From JBMOLL01 sp049325415 (GTDB taxonomy: Bacteria; Bacteroidota; Bacteroidia; Bacteroidales; GCA-2748055), in contig JBMOLL010000098.1 in NCBI GenBank assembly GCA_049325415.1, forward strand, positions 1 through 50,205: a stretch of 50,205 nt of DNA. The letters run 5' to 3'. This document shows positions 17,368 through 24,842 of the stretch, piece after piece. The notes beneath the pieces were generated by a model that worked only from the letters and a program-made list of their open reading frames with translations, made no database searches and was not told where the DNA came from. Both the position numbers and the translations under genes were made by a program. Each line of letters starts with the position of its first letter. The stretch's first letter is position 1.

Positions 17368-18867
17368 TTATTCGGGATCGATCCAGCTTCGCGAGCGTGC
17401 TACGGCCTTGTTCCACTGGTTGAGTAAAACGATACGTTCTTTTTCTTTCATGGCCGGTGCAAAAATCCTTTCTGCCTGCCATTGCTGGGCCAGTTCATCG
17501 GTGCTTTTCCAGAATCCGACGGCAAGCCCGGCAAGGTAAGCGGCGCCCAGGGCCGTGGTTTCTTTTACTGCAGGCCTGACCACTCTGGCACCCAGCATAT
17601 CCGACTGGAACTGCATCAGGAAGTTATTGGCCACGGCACCACCGTCGACACGGAGTTCGGAAAGCCACAGTCCGGTGTCGTCGGCCATGGCTGCCACCAC
17701 GTCATGAACCTGGTAGGCAATACTTTCAAGGGCAGCTCTCACGATATGGGCCCGGCCGGCACCCCGTGTAAGCCCGAACAGGGCACCGCGGGCATACTGG
17801 TCCCAGTGGGGAGCTCCGAGGCCCGTGAGGGCCGGGACAAAATATACTCCCCCGTTATCCGCCACGCTGCGCGCCAGCTCAGCGGTTTCGGAGGCTGAAG
17901 TGATGATCTGAAGTCCGTCGCGTAACCACTGGATCACGGCACCGGCAACAAAAATACTGCCTTCAAGGGCGTAGGCGGTTTTACCGTTCACCTGCCAGGC
18001 AATGGTGGAGAGCAGGTTGTTTTGGGAGATAACCGGCTTATCGCCCGTGTTCATCACCAGGAAGCAACCGGTACCGTAGGTGTTCTTGGCCATACCTTCG
18101 CTCAGGCAAAGCTGGCCGAACAGCGCTGCCTGCTGGTCGCCGGCGATACCGGCAATGGGGATATGGTAGCCGAAACTGTCGCCCGAGGTTTCCCCGTACA
18201 GTTCACTCGAACTTTTCACTTCCGGAAGCAGGGATCCGGGGATATTCAGCAGCTCAAGCAGTTCATTGTCCCATTGAAGGGTATGAATATTGAAGAGCAT
18301 GGTCCGGCTGGCATTGGTTACATCGGTGATGTGTTTCTTTCCGCGGGTAAACTTCCAGACCAGCCAGCTGTCGACCGTTCCGAAACAGAGATCACCTTTT
18401 TCGGCCAGCTCACGCGCTTCTTCGACGTTATCGAGGATCCAGCGGATCTTGGTTCCTGAGAAATAGGCGTCGATCACCAGGCCGGTTTTGTTCCGGACCA
18501 TCTCTCCATAGCCTTTGCGCGTCAGCTCGTCGCAGATATCGGCGGTACGGCGGTCCTGCCAGACAATGGCCCTGTAGACCGGTTCCCCGGTATGACGGTT
18601 CCAGACAATAGTGGTTTCCCGCTGGTTGGTGATCCCGATCGCAGCGATCATGTCGGGAGTGATCCCTGCACCGGTGATCACTTCGGTGGCCACCGAGGCC
18701 TGACTGCTCCAGATTTCCTGCGGATCATGCTCCACCCAGCCGGGTTTTGGGAAATACTGTCTGAACTCTTTCTGGGCAACACCGGCGATCTGTCCGGATT
18801 GACTGAAGATAATTGCTCGTGAACTGGTTGTGCCCTGATCGAGGGCCAGAATATACTTTTGTTTCAT
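17368..18867 (-). CDS. glpK: Glycerol kinase
   Basis: Phosphorylates glycerol with ATP to sn-glycerol 3-phosphate, supplying GlpD. At 499 aa it has full family length. The FGGY-family N-terminus has the phosphate-binding LALDQGTTSSRAI (8-20). Typical GlpK blocks are AIGITNQRETTIVW, SWLVWKFTRG, GIAGDQQAALFGQ and KNTYGTGCFLVMNTG, and the C-terminus has LRVDGGAVANNFLMQFQSD. It is the first gene of the - strand glpK-glpD unit, with a 147-bp upstream region shared with the divergent gene at 19015. I see no exact TAnnTTTG box there. Confidence 0.96.
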   Translation of the reverse strand: MKQKYILALDQGTTSSRAIIFSQSGQIAGVAQKEFRQYFPKPGWVEHDPQEIWSSQASVATEVITGAGITPDMIAAIGITNQRETTIVWNRHTGEPVYRAIVWQDRRTADICDELTRKGYGEMVRNKTGLVIDAYFSGTKIRWILDNVEEARELAEKGDLCFGTVDSWLVWKFTRGKKHITDVTNASRTMLFNIHTLQWDNELLELLNIPGSLLPEVKSSSELYGETSGDSFGYHIPIAGIAGDQQAALFGQLCLSEGMAKNTYGTGCFLVMNTGDKPVISQNNLLSTIAWQVNGKTAYALEGSIFVAGAVIQWLRDGLQIITSASETAELARSVADNGGVYFVPALTGLGAPHWDQYARGALFGLTRGAGRAHIVRAALESIAYQVHDVVAAMADDTGLWLSELRVDGGAVANNFLMQFQSDMLGARVVRPAVKETTALGAAYLAGLAVGFWKSTDELAQQWQAERIFAPAMKEKERIVLLNQWNKAVARSRSWIDPE

Positions 18868-19014
18868 CAGGAATGGTTTTAGTTACTTTGCCTTCCGGGA
18901 AAGTGAGAATTTACAAAGGCTGAATTTACAAAAACAGGGATGATTTCAAGAAGGAAGCTGCAAATTGTTTTGCTGTTTAATACCACCTTTGAAGGCTATT
19001 TGTAATTTTACCTC

Positions 19015-20136
19015 ATGGATGCACCTAAAGAATTACTGACCCATCATGCCCTGAAAGTGGATGTAAGGCGTGAGGCGGATGATACCCTGCTTCATCATAT
19101 CGAATCGACCGTACTGGGTACCCCGGGACATCTGCGTTACCGTTTTACGCAGAGCGCGGAGAAGATGAAGACCCTCACCAACAGTTACTTCTTTATCCTG
19201 TCAAAGGCCGATTCGATCCTCGGTTCGGTTGGCTTCTGCCACCGCGAAGCGTGGATCGGTGACAGGAAGGAAAAAGTATGGTACCTCCGGTATTTTTCCA
19301 TCAAGGCGCCCATGAGATCCAAACCTTCGGAGAAAAGAAAAAAGCGTTCTCCCGATAGAGGCCTTTCTGTACTCAAGCGGCTTGCTCTTCCTTATATGAA
19401 TAACCCGGACATGATGGAGGACCCTTCGGCAACGGTATCGGGGCCAACCATTATCCAGGGATACATCGAAAAAAATAACCAGCGTTCGGTCGATTTTTCA
19501 GAAAGCATGGGGCTGGAGCGGATCGGCAGTTTTACCACCAGGGTATTCAGCCGACTGAGACCCCGGATGACGGCAGGGTTCGGAAGGCTCGCAAAGAAGG
19601 AGGAGCCTGAAATGAGGGCCCGATTGCGCCGCTTCTATGCCGGTCACTGCCTGTATTCCGAGAACAACCTGTTTTACCGGGACAATTATTTTGTGCTTCG
19701 CTCCGATGGACGTATTGTTGCCGGAGTGCAGGCAAATCCCGACGCCTGGGAAATCAAGGCTTTCGGTAACCCGGCCGGCGACTTCCTGGTAAAGGTCCTG
19801 CCCTGGATACCCTTGCTGCGCCGGATCATCAATCCACGCCATTTCCGCTTCCTTGAATTCGAGGGCTTTTATTTTGAAGAGGGATATGAATCTGCCCTGC
19901 CCGAGCTGCTGGAAAGTGCACTGGCGCATAATAAACTTCAGCTGGGCATGACCTGGCTCGATCTCCGTTCGCCGGTGCTGAAAGTGCTGGAGGAATCGGG
20001 CAAACTAGGCAGGATTGACCGGCTGAAAGGTGAATTTACCGCCGATATCCGGGTGAAATTTGTAAGCATTCCTGCAGAGGTCAGGGAAAGGTATTTCCAG
20101 TGCCCCGTGTATATTTCGGGATTTGATATGACCTGA
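19015..20136 (+). CDS. GNAT-superfamily-like protein of unknown function
   Basis: A 373-aa soluble protein. Its N-terminal half has features of a GCN5-like acyltransferase fold: ILSKADSILGSVGFCHREAW as strand pair, KVWYLRYFSIK, and a late ENNQRS-type turn (YIEKNNQRSVDFSESMGL, about 148-165) typical of the C-terminal half of GNAT domains. A second, weaker GNAT-like half follows (about 200-373), with REGRIVAG-type DGRIVAGVQANPDAWEIK. The classical R/QxxGxG/A acetyl-CoA loop is not obvious; an insertion rich in K and R (about 98-118) stands where it would be expected. It heads a run of three acyltransferase-like genes. Function and substrate are not known. Confidence 0.6.
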   Translation: MDAPKELLTHHALKVDVRREADDTLLHHIESTVLGTPGHLRYRFTQSAEKMKTLTNSYFFILSKADSILGSVGFCHREAWIGDRKEKVWYLRYFSIKAPMRSKPSEKRKKRSPDRGLSVLKRLALPYMNNPDMMEDPSATVSGPTIIQGYIEKNNQRSVDFSESMGLERIGSFTTRVFSRLRPRMTAGFGRLAKKEEPEMRARLRRFYAGHCLYSENNLFYRDNYFVLRSDGRIVAGVQANPDAWEIKAFGNPAGDFLVKVLPWIPLLRRIINPRHFRFLEFEGFYFEEGYESALPELLESALAHNKLQLGMTWLDLRSPVLKVLEESGKLGRIDRLKGEFTADIRVKFVSIPAEVRERYFQCPVYISGFDMT

Positions 20137-20189
20137 GCCGAAACGGTTTGAAATGGCAGGTAATGGTTCCGGAAGTAGAAATTTTTATC

Positions 20190-20207
20190 CTGTTTAACGC
20201 TAAACAG
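20190..20207. promoter_or_regulatory. Operator-like inverted repeat CTGTTTA-N4-TAAACAG
   Basis: Perfect 7-bp arms at 20190-20196 and 20201-20207 flank a 4-bp spacer. The site ends 13 bp before a perfect -7 box, so it covers the position where the -33 element would lie. That placement suits an operator. Confidence 0.5.
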
Positions 20208-20220
20208 CCAATCCAGTGAT

Positions 20221-20228
20221 TATTTTTG
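20221..20228 (+). promoter_or_regulatory. -7 promoter box (TATTTTTG)
   Basis: TATTTTTG matches TAnnTTTG exactly, 31 bp before ATG 20259. It overlaps the alternative TTG start at 20226, which supports the ATG. No TTTG is present at -33; the inverted repeat at 20190-20207 occupies that place. Confidence 0.45.
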
Positions 20229-20258
20229 AGGCATAATAACTTTGAAGCAGGGGGGATT

Positions 20259-20672
20259 ATGGCCGGCAGGAAAGAGGAGGGTAGTTACTCGTATTATATT
20301 GATGAGGACCGCAGGATCGTGTTTGTCAAAGCACATGGGATGATCTCATTCAGTCAGACCTTAAAGATCATGGATCAGGTCTCAGTTGATCCGGCCTTTA
20401 AAAGTACTCACAGGGTCCTTGTTGATCTGTCGGATATGGATTTTCATCCCACCTTCAATGAGATAAACGGGATACGCGACAACATTATCCGGCTCCGGGA
20501 TGTGTACCAGGATAAAATGGCGCTCGTATTTACAGGACTTCTGAAACCACTGGGCGACCTGGTGGCCGAAGTGGCGAATATGGCCGGCATGAAGATCAGG
20601 AGTTTTTACTCAGTCGACAGGGCCAGGAAATGGCTGCTCGACGATCAGTCCGGACCGGATGAGCAGGATTGA
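20259..20672 (+). CDS. SpoIIAA/STAS-like small protein
   Basis: A 137-aa cytoplasmic protein. The pattern DEDRRIVFVKAHGMISFSQT, then RVLVDLSDMDFHP, and a late MALVFTG plus FYSVDRARKWL matches the SpoIIAA-like/STAS-related fold (alternating strands and helices, with a closing EALKWL-type helix). Such proteins occur as single domains in many Bacteroidota, and their ligands are mostly unknown. The start was set at ATG 20259 because a promoter box covers the upstream TTG. An inverted repeat immediately upstream suggests a dedicated regulator. It lies between acyltransferase-like genes on the same strand, 64 bp before the next. Confidence 0.7.
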   Translation: MAGRKEEGSYSYYIDEDRRIVFVKAHGMISFSQTLKIMDQVSVDPAFKSTHRVLVDLSDMDFHPTFNEINGIRDNIIRLRDVYQDKMALVFTGLLKPLGDLVAEVANMAGMKIRSFYSVDRARKWLLDDQSGPDEQD

Positions 20673-20736
20673 GGTTCCCGGGATTTGCAATTCTCCTGTC
20701 AATACGGTTAATTAGCTTTTTTTTAATCCATCCTTT

Positions 20737-21246
20737 ATGAACAGCTCTGAGACAGCATTCAGAATACTACCGGCTACCCGGGAACAGGTACCGTTGATCC
20801 TGGAATTTATACGGAAACTTGCAGCTTATGAAAAGCTTTCCCATGAAGTAGTGGCCACAGAGGAACTGCTGGACCGCTTTCTCTTCGGTCCGGAAAAAGT
20901 GGCGGAGGTGGTCATTGGCTGGCTGGATGATGAAGCTGTTGGTTTTGCCCTGTTCTACCGGAGTTTCTCCACTTTTCTGGCTCGTCCGGGGATCTACCTT
21001 GAAGATCTTTTTGTAAAAGAGGAATTCAGGGGAAGGGGCTTTGGCAAGGCTTTGCTTGTTCACCTGGCCCGTATTACACGCGACAGGGGTTATGGTCGAC
21101 TTGAATGGGCCGTACTTGACTGGAACAAGCCGGCCATTGATTTTTATAAGTCCCTTGGCTCCAGGATCATGGAAGAGTGGCTCGTCAACAGGGTGAGCGG
21201 CGAAGCACTGACTGCACTGGCAGACCGGGATATTTCGACCATATGA
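20737..21246 (+). CDS. GNAT N-acetyltransferase, diamine/thialysine type
   Basis: A 169-aa single-domain acetyltransferase with the acetyl-CoA loop EEFRGRGFGKALLVHLA (about 97-113) and a typical strand-helix end LEWAVLDWNKPAIDFYKSLG (about 126-145). The N-terminal phrase ILEFIRKLAAYEKLSHEV and YLEDLFV are characteristic of the spermidine/spermine or thialysine acetyltransferase branch. It probably acetylates a polyamine or a lysine-like amine. It is 64 bp downstream of the SpoIIAA-like gene and may share its transcript. Confidence 0.85.
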   Translation: MNSSETAFRILPATREQVPLILEFIRKLAAYEKLSHEVVATEELLDRFLFGPEKVAEVVIGWLDDEAVGFALFYRSFSTFLARPGIYLEDLFVKEEFRGRGFGKALLVHLARITRDRGYGRLEWAVLDWNKPAIDFYKSLGSRIMEEWLVNRVSGEALTALADRDISTI

Positions 21247-21274
21247 ACTTTGCGGTCTGATCATTCAACCCTCC

Positions 21275-21295
21275 AGTGTAAAAATATTTTACACT
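21275..21295. other. Perfect 9-bp inverted repeat (AGTGTAAAA / TTTTACACT)
   Basis: Arms at 21275-21283 and 21287-21295 with a 3-bp ATA spacer, 28 bp after the acetyltransferase stop. No T-run follows on either strand, so a simple terminator is doubtful; a protein-binding site or RNA-end stabiliser is possible. Confidence 0.5.
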
Positions 21296-21441
21296 CAAAT
21301 ATCTGGTATTCAATAGCATGAATGATTTTCCCTGCTTGCCCCCTGCTATTTTATCCCCTTCAGAAAATATCCTGTATTGAAAAAACGCTTATTTTCACCG
21401 CGAAAACTATATGCCCTGAAGCATAAACTAATTTTAAATCT

Positions 21442-22626
21442 ATGAGTGTAACAATTCGTCCGGTATGCAGCCGGGCAGATTTGAAAAAGTTCATTCATCT
21501 GCCTGCAAGGATTCATAAAGATCATTCCAACTGGATTCCCCCGCTTTATTCCGATGAATGGGTCTATTTTGATTCAAAGAAGAACAAGGCTTTTCAGCAT
21601 TGTGATACGATCCTGCTTCTTGCCTACCGCGGAAATGAGGTCGTGGGACGGATCATGGGGATTATCAGTTACACTTACAACGAAGCGCATAAGGAAAATC
21701 ATGCCCGTTTCAATTACCTGGAAGCCTGGGATGACCGCGAGGTGATCGAAGCCCTGGTAAGTCATGTGGAGGAGTGGGCGCGTTTGAAAGGCATGGACAA
21801 GATTGTCGGACCGCTGGCCTTTTCCGACAAGGATCCCCAGGGTTACCTGGTTGAGGGTTTCAACCAGCCGGTTGTTATTGCATCGCACTGTAACTTCCCT
21901 TATATTATTGAGCATCTGAAGGATATGGGTTACGACAAGGAGATTGACCTGGTGGTCTACCATGTTCCGATTCCTGATGCCCTGCCCGAACTTTATGCGA
22001 AGATCGCCGACAGGGCGATGCGCCAGAAAGGGGAGCTTCAGCTGAGAATTTTTACCCGCAGGAAAGACCTCAAGCCGCTTATCCGGCCGGTTTTTGAACT
22101 GGTAAACAAGACTTTCACGGAGATTTACGGTTTCGATCCGTTTACCCTGGAAGAGATGGATGATTTTGCCAACCGTTACCTGATCATCCTGGACCCCAAA
22201 TTCATTAAACTGATCCAGAACGAAACAGGGGAGGTGATCTCCTTTGTGATCGGGATGCCCGATATCAGCAAGGGGATCAAGCGCTCCCGCGGCTACCTGT
22301 TCCCCTTCGGGATCTTTCATATCCTCTGGGCCCGCAATCACACCAAACAGCTGAACCTGCTGCTGGGTGCCATCCGGGAAGACTATCGCGGCAAGGGACT
22401 CGACACGGTGATGGGCAAAGCCATGATGGAGTCGGCACATGAGGCCGGTCTGGAGTATATCGACAGTCACCTGGAAATGGAACAGAACACCAAGGTACGA
22501 GCCGAAATGGAACATATGGGAGGCAAGGTATACAAGACCTACCGGATCTTCCAGAAGGCCCTGCTGGAGCAGCCCGACAAAGCCAGATCGGCGGCAATGG
22601 AGGAGGCACTTACAAAATCCTGTTGA
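21442..22626 (+). CDS. GNAT-superfamily protein, YghO-like
   Basis: A 394-aa soluble protein. The opening RPVCSRADLKKFIHLPARIHKDHSNWIPPL and ILLLAYRGNEVVGRIMGII resemble the conserved family that includes E. coli YghO, annotated as acyl-CoA N-acyltransferase-like. The central block GPLAFSDKDPQGYLVEGFNQ is a hallmark of this family, and the C-terminal YRGKGLDTVMGKAMMESA with HLEMEQNTKVRAEMEHMGGK resembles a second GNAT half with an acetyl-CoA loop (DYRGKGLD). The reaction is not known. The gene is preceded by 195 bp containing a perfect inverted repeat, so it is probably a separate unit. Confidence 0.7.
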   Translation: MSVTIRPVCSRADLKKFIHLPARIHKDHSNWIPPLYSDEWVYFDSKKNKAFQHCDTILLLAYRGNEVVGRIMGIISYTYNEAHKENHARFNYLEAWDDREVIEALVSHVEEWARLKGMDKIVGPLAFSDKDPQGYLVEGFNQPVVIASHCNFPYIIEHLKDMGYDKEIDLVVYHVPIPDALPELYAKIADRAMRQKGELQLRIFTRRKDLKPLIRPVFELVNKTFTEIYGFDPFTLEEMDDFANRYLIILDPKFIKLIQNETGEVISFVIGMPDISKGIKRSRGYLFPFGIFHILWARNHTKQLNLLLGAIREDYRGKGLDTVMGKAMMESAHEAGLEYIDSHLEMEQNTKVRAEMEHMGGKVYKTYRIFQKALLEQPDKARSAAMEEALTKSC

Positions 22627-22642
22627 TTTTTTCCGGATTTTC

Positions 22643-22673
22643 TTTGAACATTAAAACATTCGGTTTACTTTTG
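22643..22673 (+). promoter_or_regulatory. Bacteroidota promoter for the MATE gene
   Basis: TTTG at 22643-22646 (-33 box), a 19-bp spacer, then TACTTTTG at 22666-22673 (-7 box, TAnnTTTG). Both boxes and the spacing match the Bacteroidota consensus. Transcription would start near 22680, leaving a leader of about 115 bases before ATG 22796. Confidence 0.65.
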
Positions 22674-22694
22674 CAGCTTAATGTGAAAGTCCGA

Positions 22695-22757
22695 ATGAGG
22701 ATTATTGGTATTACAACGGCCCCATCGTTTATTGTGGATCTCTCCCTATAAAGATCC
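22695..22757 (+). promoter_or_regulatory. Leader with 18-codon ORF and hairpin before the MATE gene
   Basis: An ATG at 22695 opens a short frame coding for MRIIGITTAPSFIVDLSL with TAA at 22749-22751. Its last codons overlap a hairpin with arms GGATCT (22736-22741) and AGATCC (22752-22757). The layout resembles leader-peptide attenuation of resistance genes, but there is no evidence that the peptide is made. Confidence 0.3.
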
Positions 22758-22795
22758 CCAAGCCAATTTTTTCTTAACCAGTAATCCGTTTTTTC

Positions 22796-24232
22796 ATGTC
22801 ATACATATCACAATCCAGAACTAATCGTATATCCGCGTTTCGTAATTTTCTGCGCGATCTCAAATATGCCATTGCAGGTACAGAGCTCGATTTTACCGAG
22901 ATCCCCCTGCGCAGGGCGATCATCCTTCTGAGCATCCCCATGGTGCTTGAAATGATCATGGAATCGGTCTTTGCCCTGGCTGACATTTTCTTTGTATCCC
23001 GACTGGGTGCCGGTGCCGTGGCGGCAGTGGGAATCACCGAGTCGATGATGACCATCATTTATTCCATCGGCATGGGTCTCGGCGTGGGAGCCACGGCCCT
23101 TGTTGCCCGGAGGACCGGGGAGAAGGACCATGAGGCAGCCTCTCGGACTGCCATGCAGGCCATACTGACCGCCATGATGGTATCCATCTTCTTTTCCCTG
23201 ATCGGCATTTTCTTCTCCCGCGACCTCCTGAAAATGATGGGAGCCTCGGCGGAGACCATCGAGGTGGGACATGGCTACACGGCCATCATGCTCGGGGGCA
23301 ACGTGGTTGTCATGCTGCTTTTCATCATCAATGCCGTATTCCGTTCTTCCGGCGATGCAGCAATCTCCATGAGGGTATTGCTGATCGCCAACCTGCTGAA
23401 CATGGTTCTCGATCCCCTGCTGATCTTCGGGCTCGGCCCCATTGACGGTCTGGGGGTGAAAGGGGCAGCTATAGCGACCAACCTGGGCCGCGGCCTGGCA
23501 GTGCTCTACCAACTCTGGATGCTCTTCGGCGGAAGGCATCGTGTGCATATCGCACGGGATATGATCGTTGTGGAGATGAAGACCATTATCCAGCTGGTGA
23601 AACTTTCCCTGGGTGCCATCGGGCAGAACCTGATTGCCACTTCCTCCTGGATCATCCTGGTGTCGGTGATCACAAGTCTGGGAGAGGAGGTGGTAGCCGG
23701 TTATACCATTGCCATCCGTCTGATCATCTTTATTCTCCTTCCTGCCTGGGGACTGGCCAATGCTGCCTCCACCCTTGTCGGACAGAACCTGGGTGCCGGA
23801 AAGCCCGAGGTGGCAGCCAGGGCGGCTATGAAGATCGGGGTGATCAATATGATCCTCCTGGGCGTTATCTCCCAGGTGTTCATTTTCTTCCCCGAAGTTT
23901 TTATAGGCTTTTTCATTGATCCGCTGGCCGAACCGGGAGTGACTATGAACGGCATACAGTGCCTGAAGCTGGTCAGCATCGGTTTTACCATGTACGCCCT
24001 GGGAATGGTGATGGTACAGGCCATCAACGGCGCCGGGGATACACGGACCCCCATCTGGATCAACGTGGTGGCTTTCTGGATGATGGAGATCCCGCTCGCC
24101 TTTTTGTTCACAAGGGTAGCCGGGCTGGCCATCGACGGGGTTTCCTACGCCATCGTGATCTCCGAATCCATGATGGCCCTGATCGCACTCGTGATCTTCC
24201 GGAGAGGGAAGTGGAAAGAGGTGAAGGTGTAG
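22796..24232 (+). CDS. MATE-family multidrug/toxin exporter
   Basis: A 478-aa membrane transporter with about 12 hydrophobic segments in two homologous halves, as in the NorM/DinF-like MATE family. Typical blocks are RRAIILLSIPMVLEMIMESV at the start of helix 1, VGITESMMTIIYSIGMGLGVGATALVARR and the second-half GLANAASTLVGQNLGAGKPE. It exports cationic drugs or metabolites in exchange for Na+ or H+. A consensus promoter and a 115-base leader precede it. Its TAG stop is followed, four bases later, by the border sequence of composite element B. Confidence 0.9.
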   Translation: MSYISQSRTNRISAFRNFLRDLKYAIAGTELDFTEIPLRRAIILLSIPMVLEMIMESVFALADIFFVSRLGAGAVAAVGITESMMTIIYSIGMGLGVGATALVARRTGEKDHEAASRTAMQAILTAMMVSIFFSLIGIFFSRDLLKMMGASAETIEVGHGYTAIMLGGNVVVMLLFIINAVFRSSGDAAISMRVLLIANLLNMVLDPLLIFGLGPIDGLGVKGAAIATNLGRGLAVLYQLWMLFGGRHRVHIARDMIVVEMKTIIQLVKLSLGAIGQNLIATSSWIILVSVITSLGEEVVAGYTIAIRLIIFILLPAWGLANAASTLVGQNLGAGKPEVAARAAMKIGVINMILLGVISQVFIFFPEVFIGFFIDPLAEPGVTMNGIQCLKLVSIGFTMYALGMVMVQAINGAGDTRTPIWINVVAFWMMEIPLAFLFTRVAGLAIDGVSYAIVISESMMALIALVIFRRGKWKEVKV

Positions 24233-24235
24233 GGG

Positions 24236-24618
24236 GGTGAGGAGGGAAGAATGCAGGATGCAAAATGCAGGATGCAAAATGAAAAATGAAAAATGCAGGA
24301 TGCAAAATGAAAAATGAAAAATGCAGAATGCAAAATGCAAAATGCACAATGCAGAAGTGAGATGGGATGAGGGAGACGCGAAACGCGAAACGCGGGACGC
24401 GGGTGAGGACTGGAAAAACCGAAACTTTGCGTCTATTTCGCCACAAGGCATCGCCTACGGCCAGCCTTCGGCGGCCAGAGAACACTAAATCACAAAGGAA
24501 CACTAAGAGATTTTTTGTGAACCTTAGTGCTTTTGTGGCTTAGTGGCTATGCTTTAACCCTTTGCCTCTGTGCAGTTAAAATCGAGACGCGAGACACGAG
24601 ACGCGAGACTGGAGGGGT
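24236..24618 (+). repeat. Composite intergenic repeat, element B (inverted partner of A)
   Basis: Starting four bases after the MATE stop, GTGAGGAGGGAAGAATGCAG is followed by an array of ATGCAAA/ATGAAAA-type units (24250-24352) and a GACGCGAAACGCG array (24374-24401). An ACTTTGCGTCTATTTCGCCA segment comes next, then a small inverted repeat (about 24451-24478) not found in A. The 32-bp core at 24527-24558 is identical to 8690-8721 of element A, and a second GAGACGCGAGAC array lies at 24592-24616. The module order and orientation relative to the preceding stop codon are those of element A. Open frames such as 24108-24503 on the other strand arise from the repeats. Confidence 0.85.
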
Positions 24619-24842
24619 GAAAAGTGAGGAGTGATGGGGGTGGATGACCATCACTTTTTTTCCTCCCTCGTAAACAACTTTCAGTTTTTCGACTTACCTT
24701 TGCGGCATGTTCACCCCATCAGTCCATATCAAACGCTACGGCGACACTACCGGCAGGGGGCTTTTCGAATGCTGGATGTGTTGAGTAGGTTATTCGGGAT
24801 CCTGTCCCGCCTTAACCTTTATCTCAACATTCACCGGCAAAA
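24619..24842 (+). promoter_or_regulatory. Promoter and leader region of the glycyl radical operon
   Basis: TACCTTTG at 24695-24702 matches the -7 box TAnnTTTG; no TTTG at -33 is evident. Transcription would begin near 24709, giving a leader of about 135 bases that holds the two hairpins described separately. No gene is seen in this part; short open frames have no recognisable product. Confidence 0.45.
24750..24829 (+). promoter_or_regulatory. Two-hairpin structured leader before the activase gene
   Basis: Hairpin 1 pairs CCGGCA (24750-24755) with TGCTGG (24770-24775), including one G-U pair. Hairpin 2 is an interrupted long stem: TGTTGAG (24779-24785) with CTCAACA (24823-24829), AGGTTA (24787-24792) with TAACCT (24813-24818), and CGGGA (24795-24799) with TCCCG (24805-24809), closing a 5-base loop. 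That is 18 pairs in 51 bases, ending 13 bases before the ATG. I do not recognise it as a known riboswitch class. Confidence 0.55.

Noticed and set aside
22808..24451. Minus-strand frame of 547 codons opposite the MATE gene
   Set aside because: It is rich in H, G, D and Q with no domain, and is the shadow of the transporter codons plus the repeat array.
24108..24503. Minus-strand frame with FCILHFSFFILHP-type sequence
   Set aside because: It is the same artefact in element B and runs into the MATE gene on the opposite strand.
24707..24784. 25-codon frame starting MFTPSVHIKRYG in the activase leader
   Set aside because: Its ATG coincides with the likely transcription start, it has no recognisable product, and it overlaps the first hairpin; not supported as a gene.
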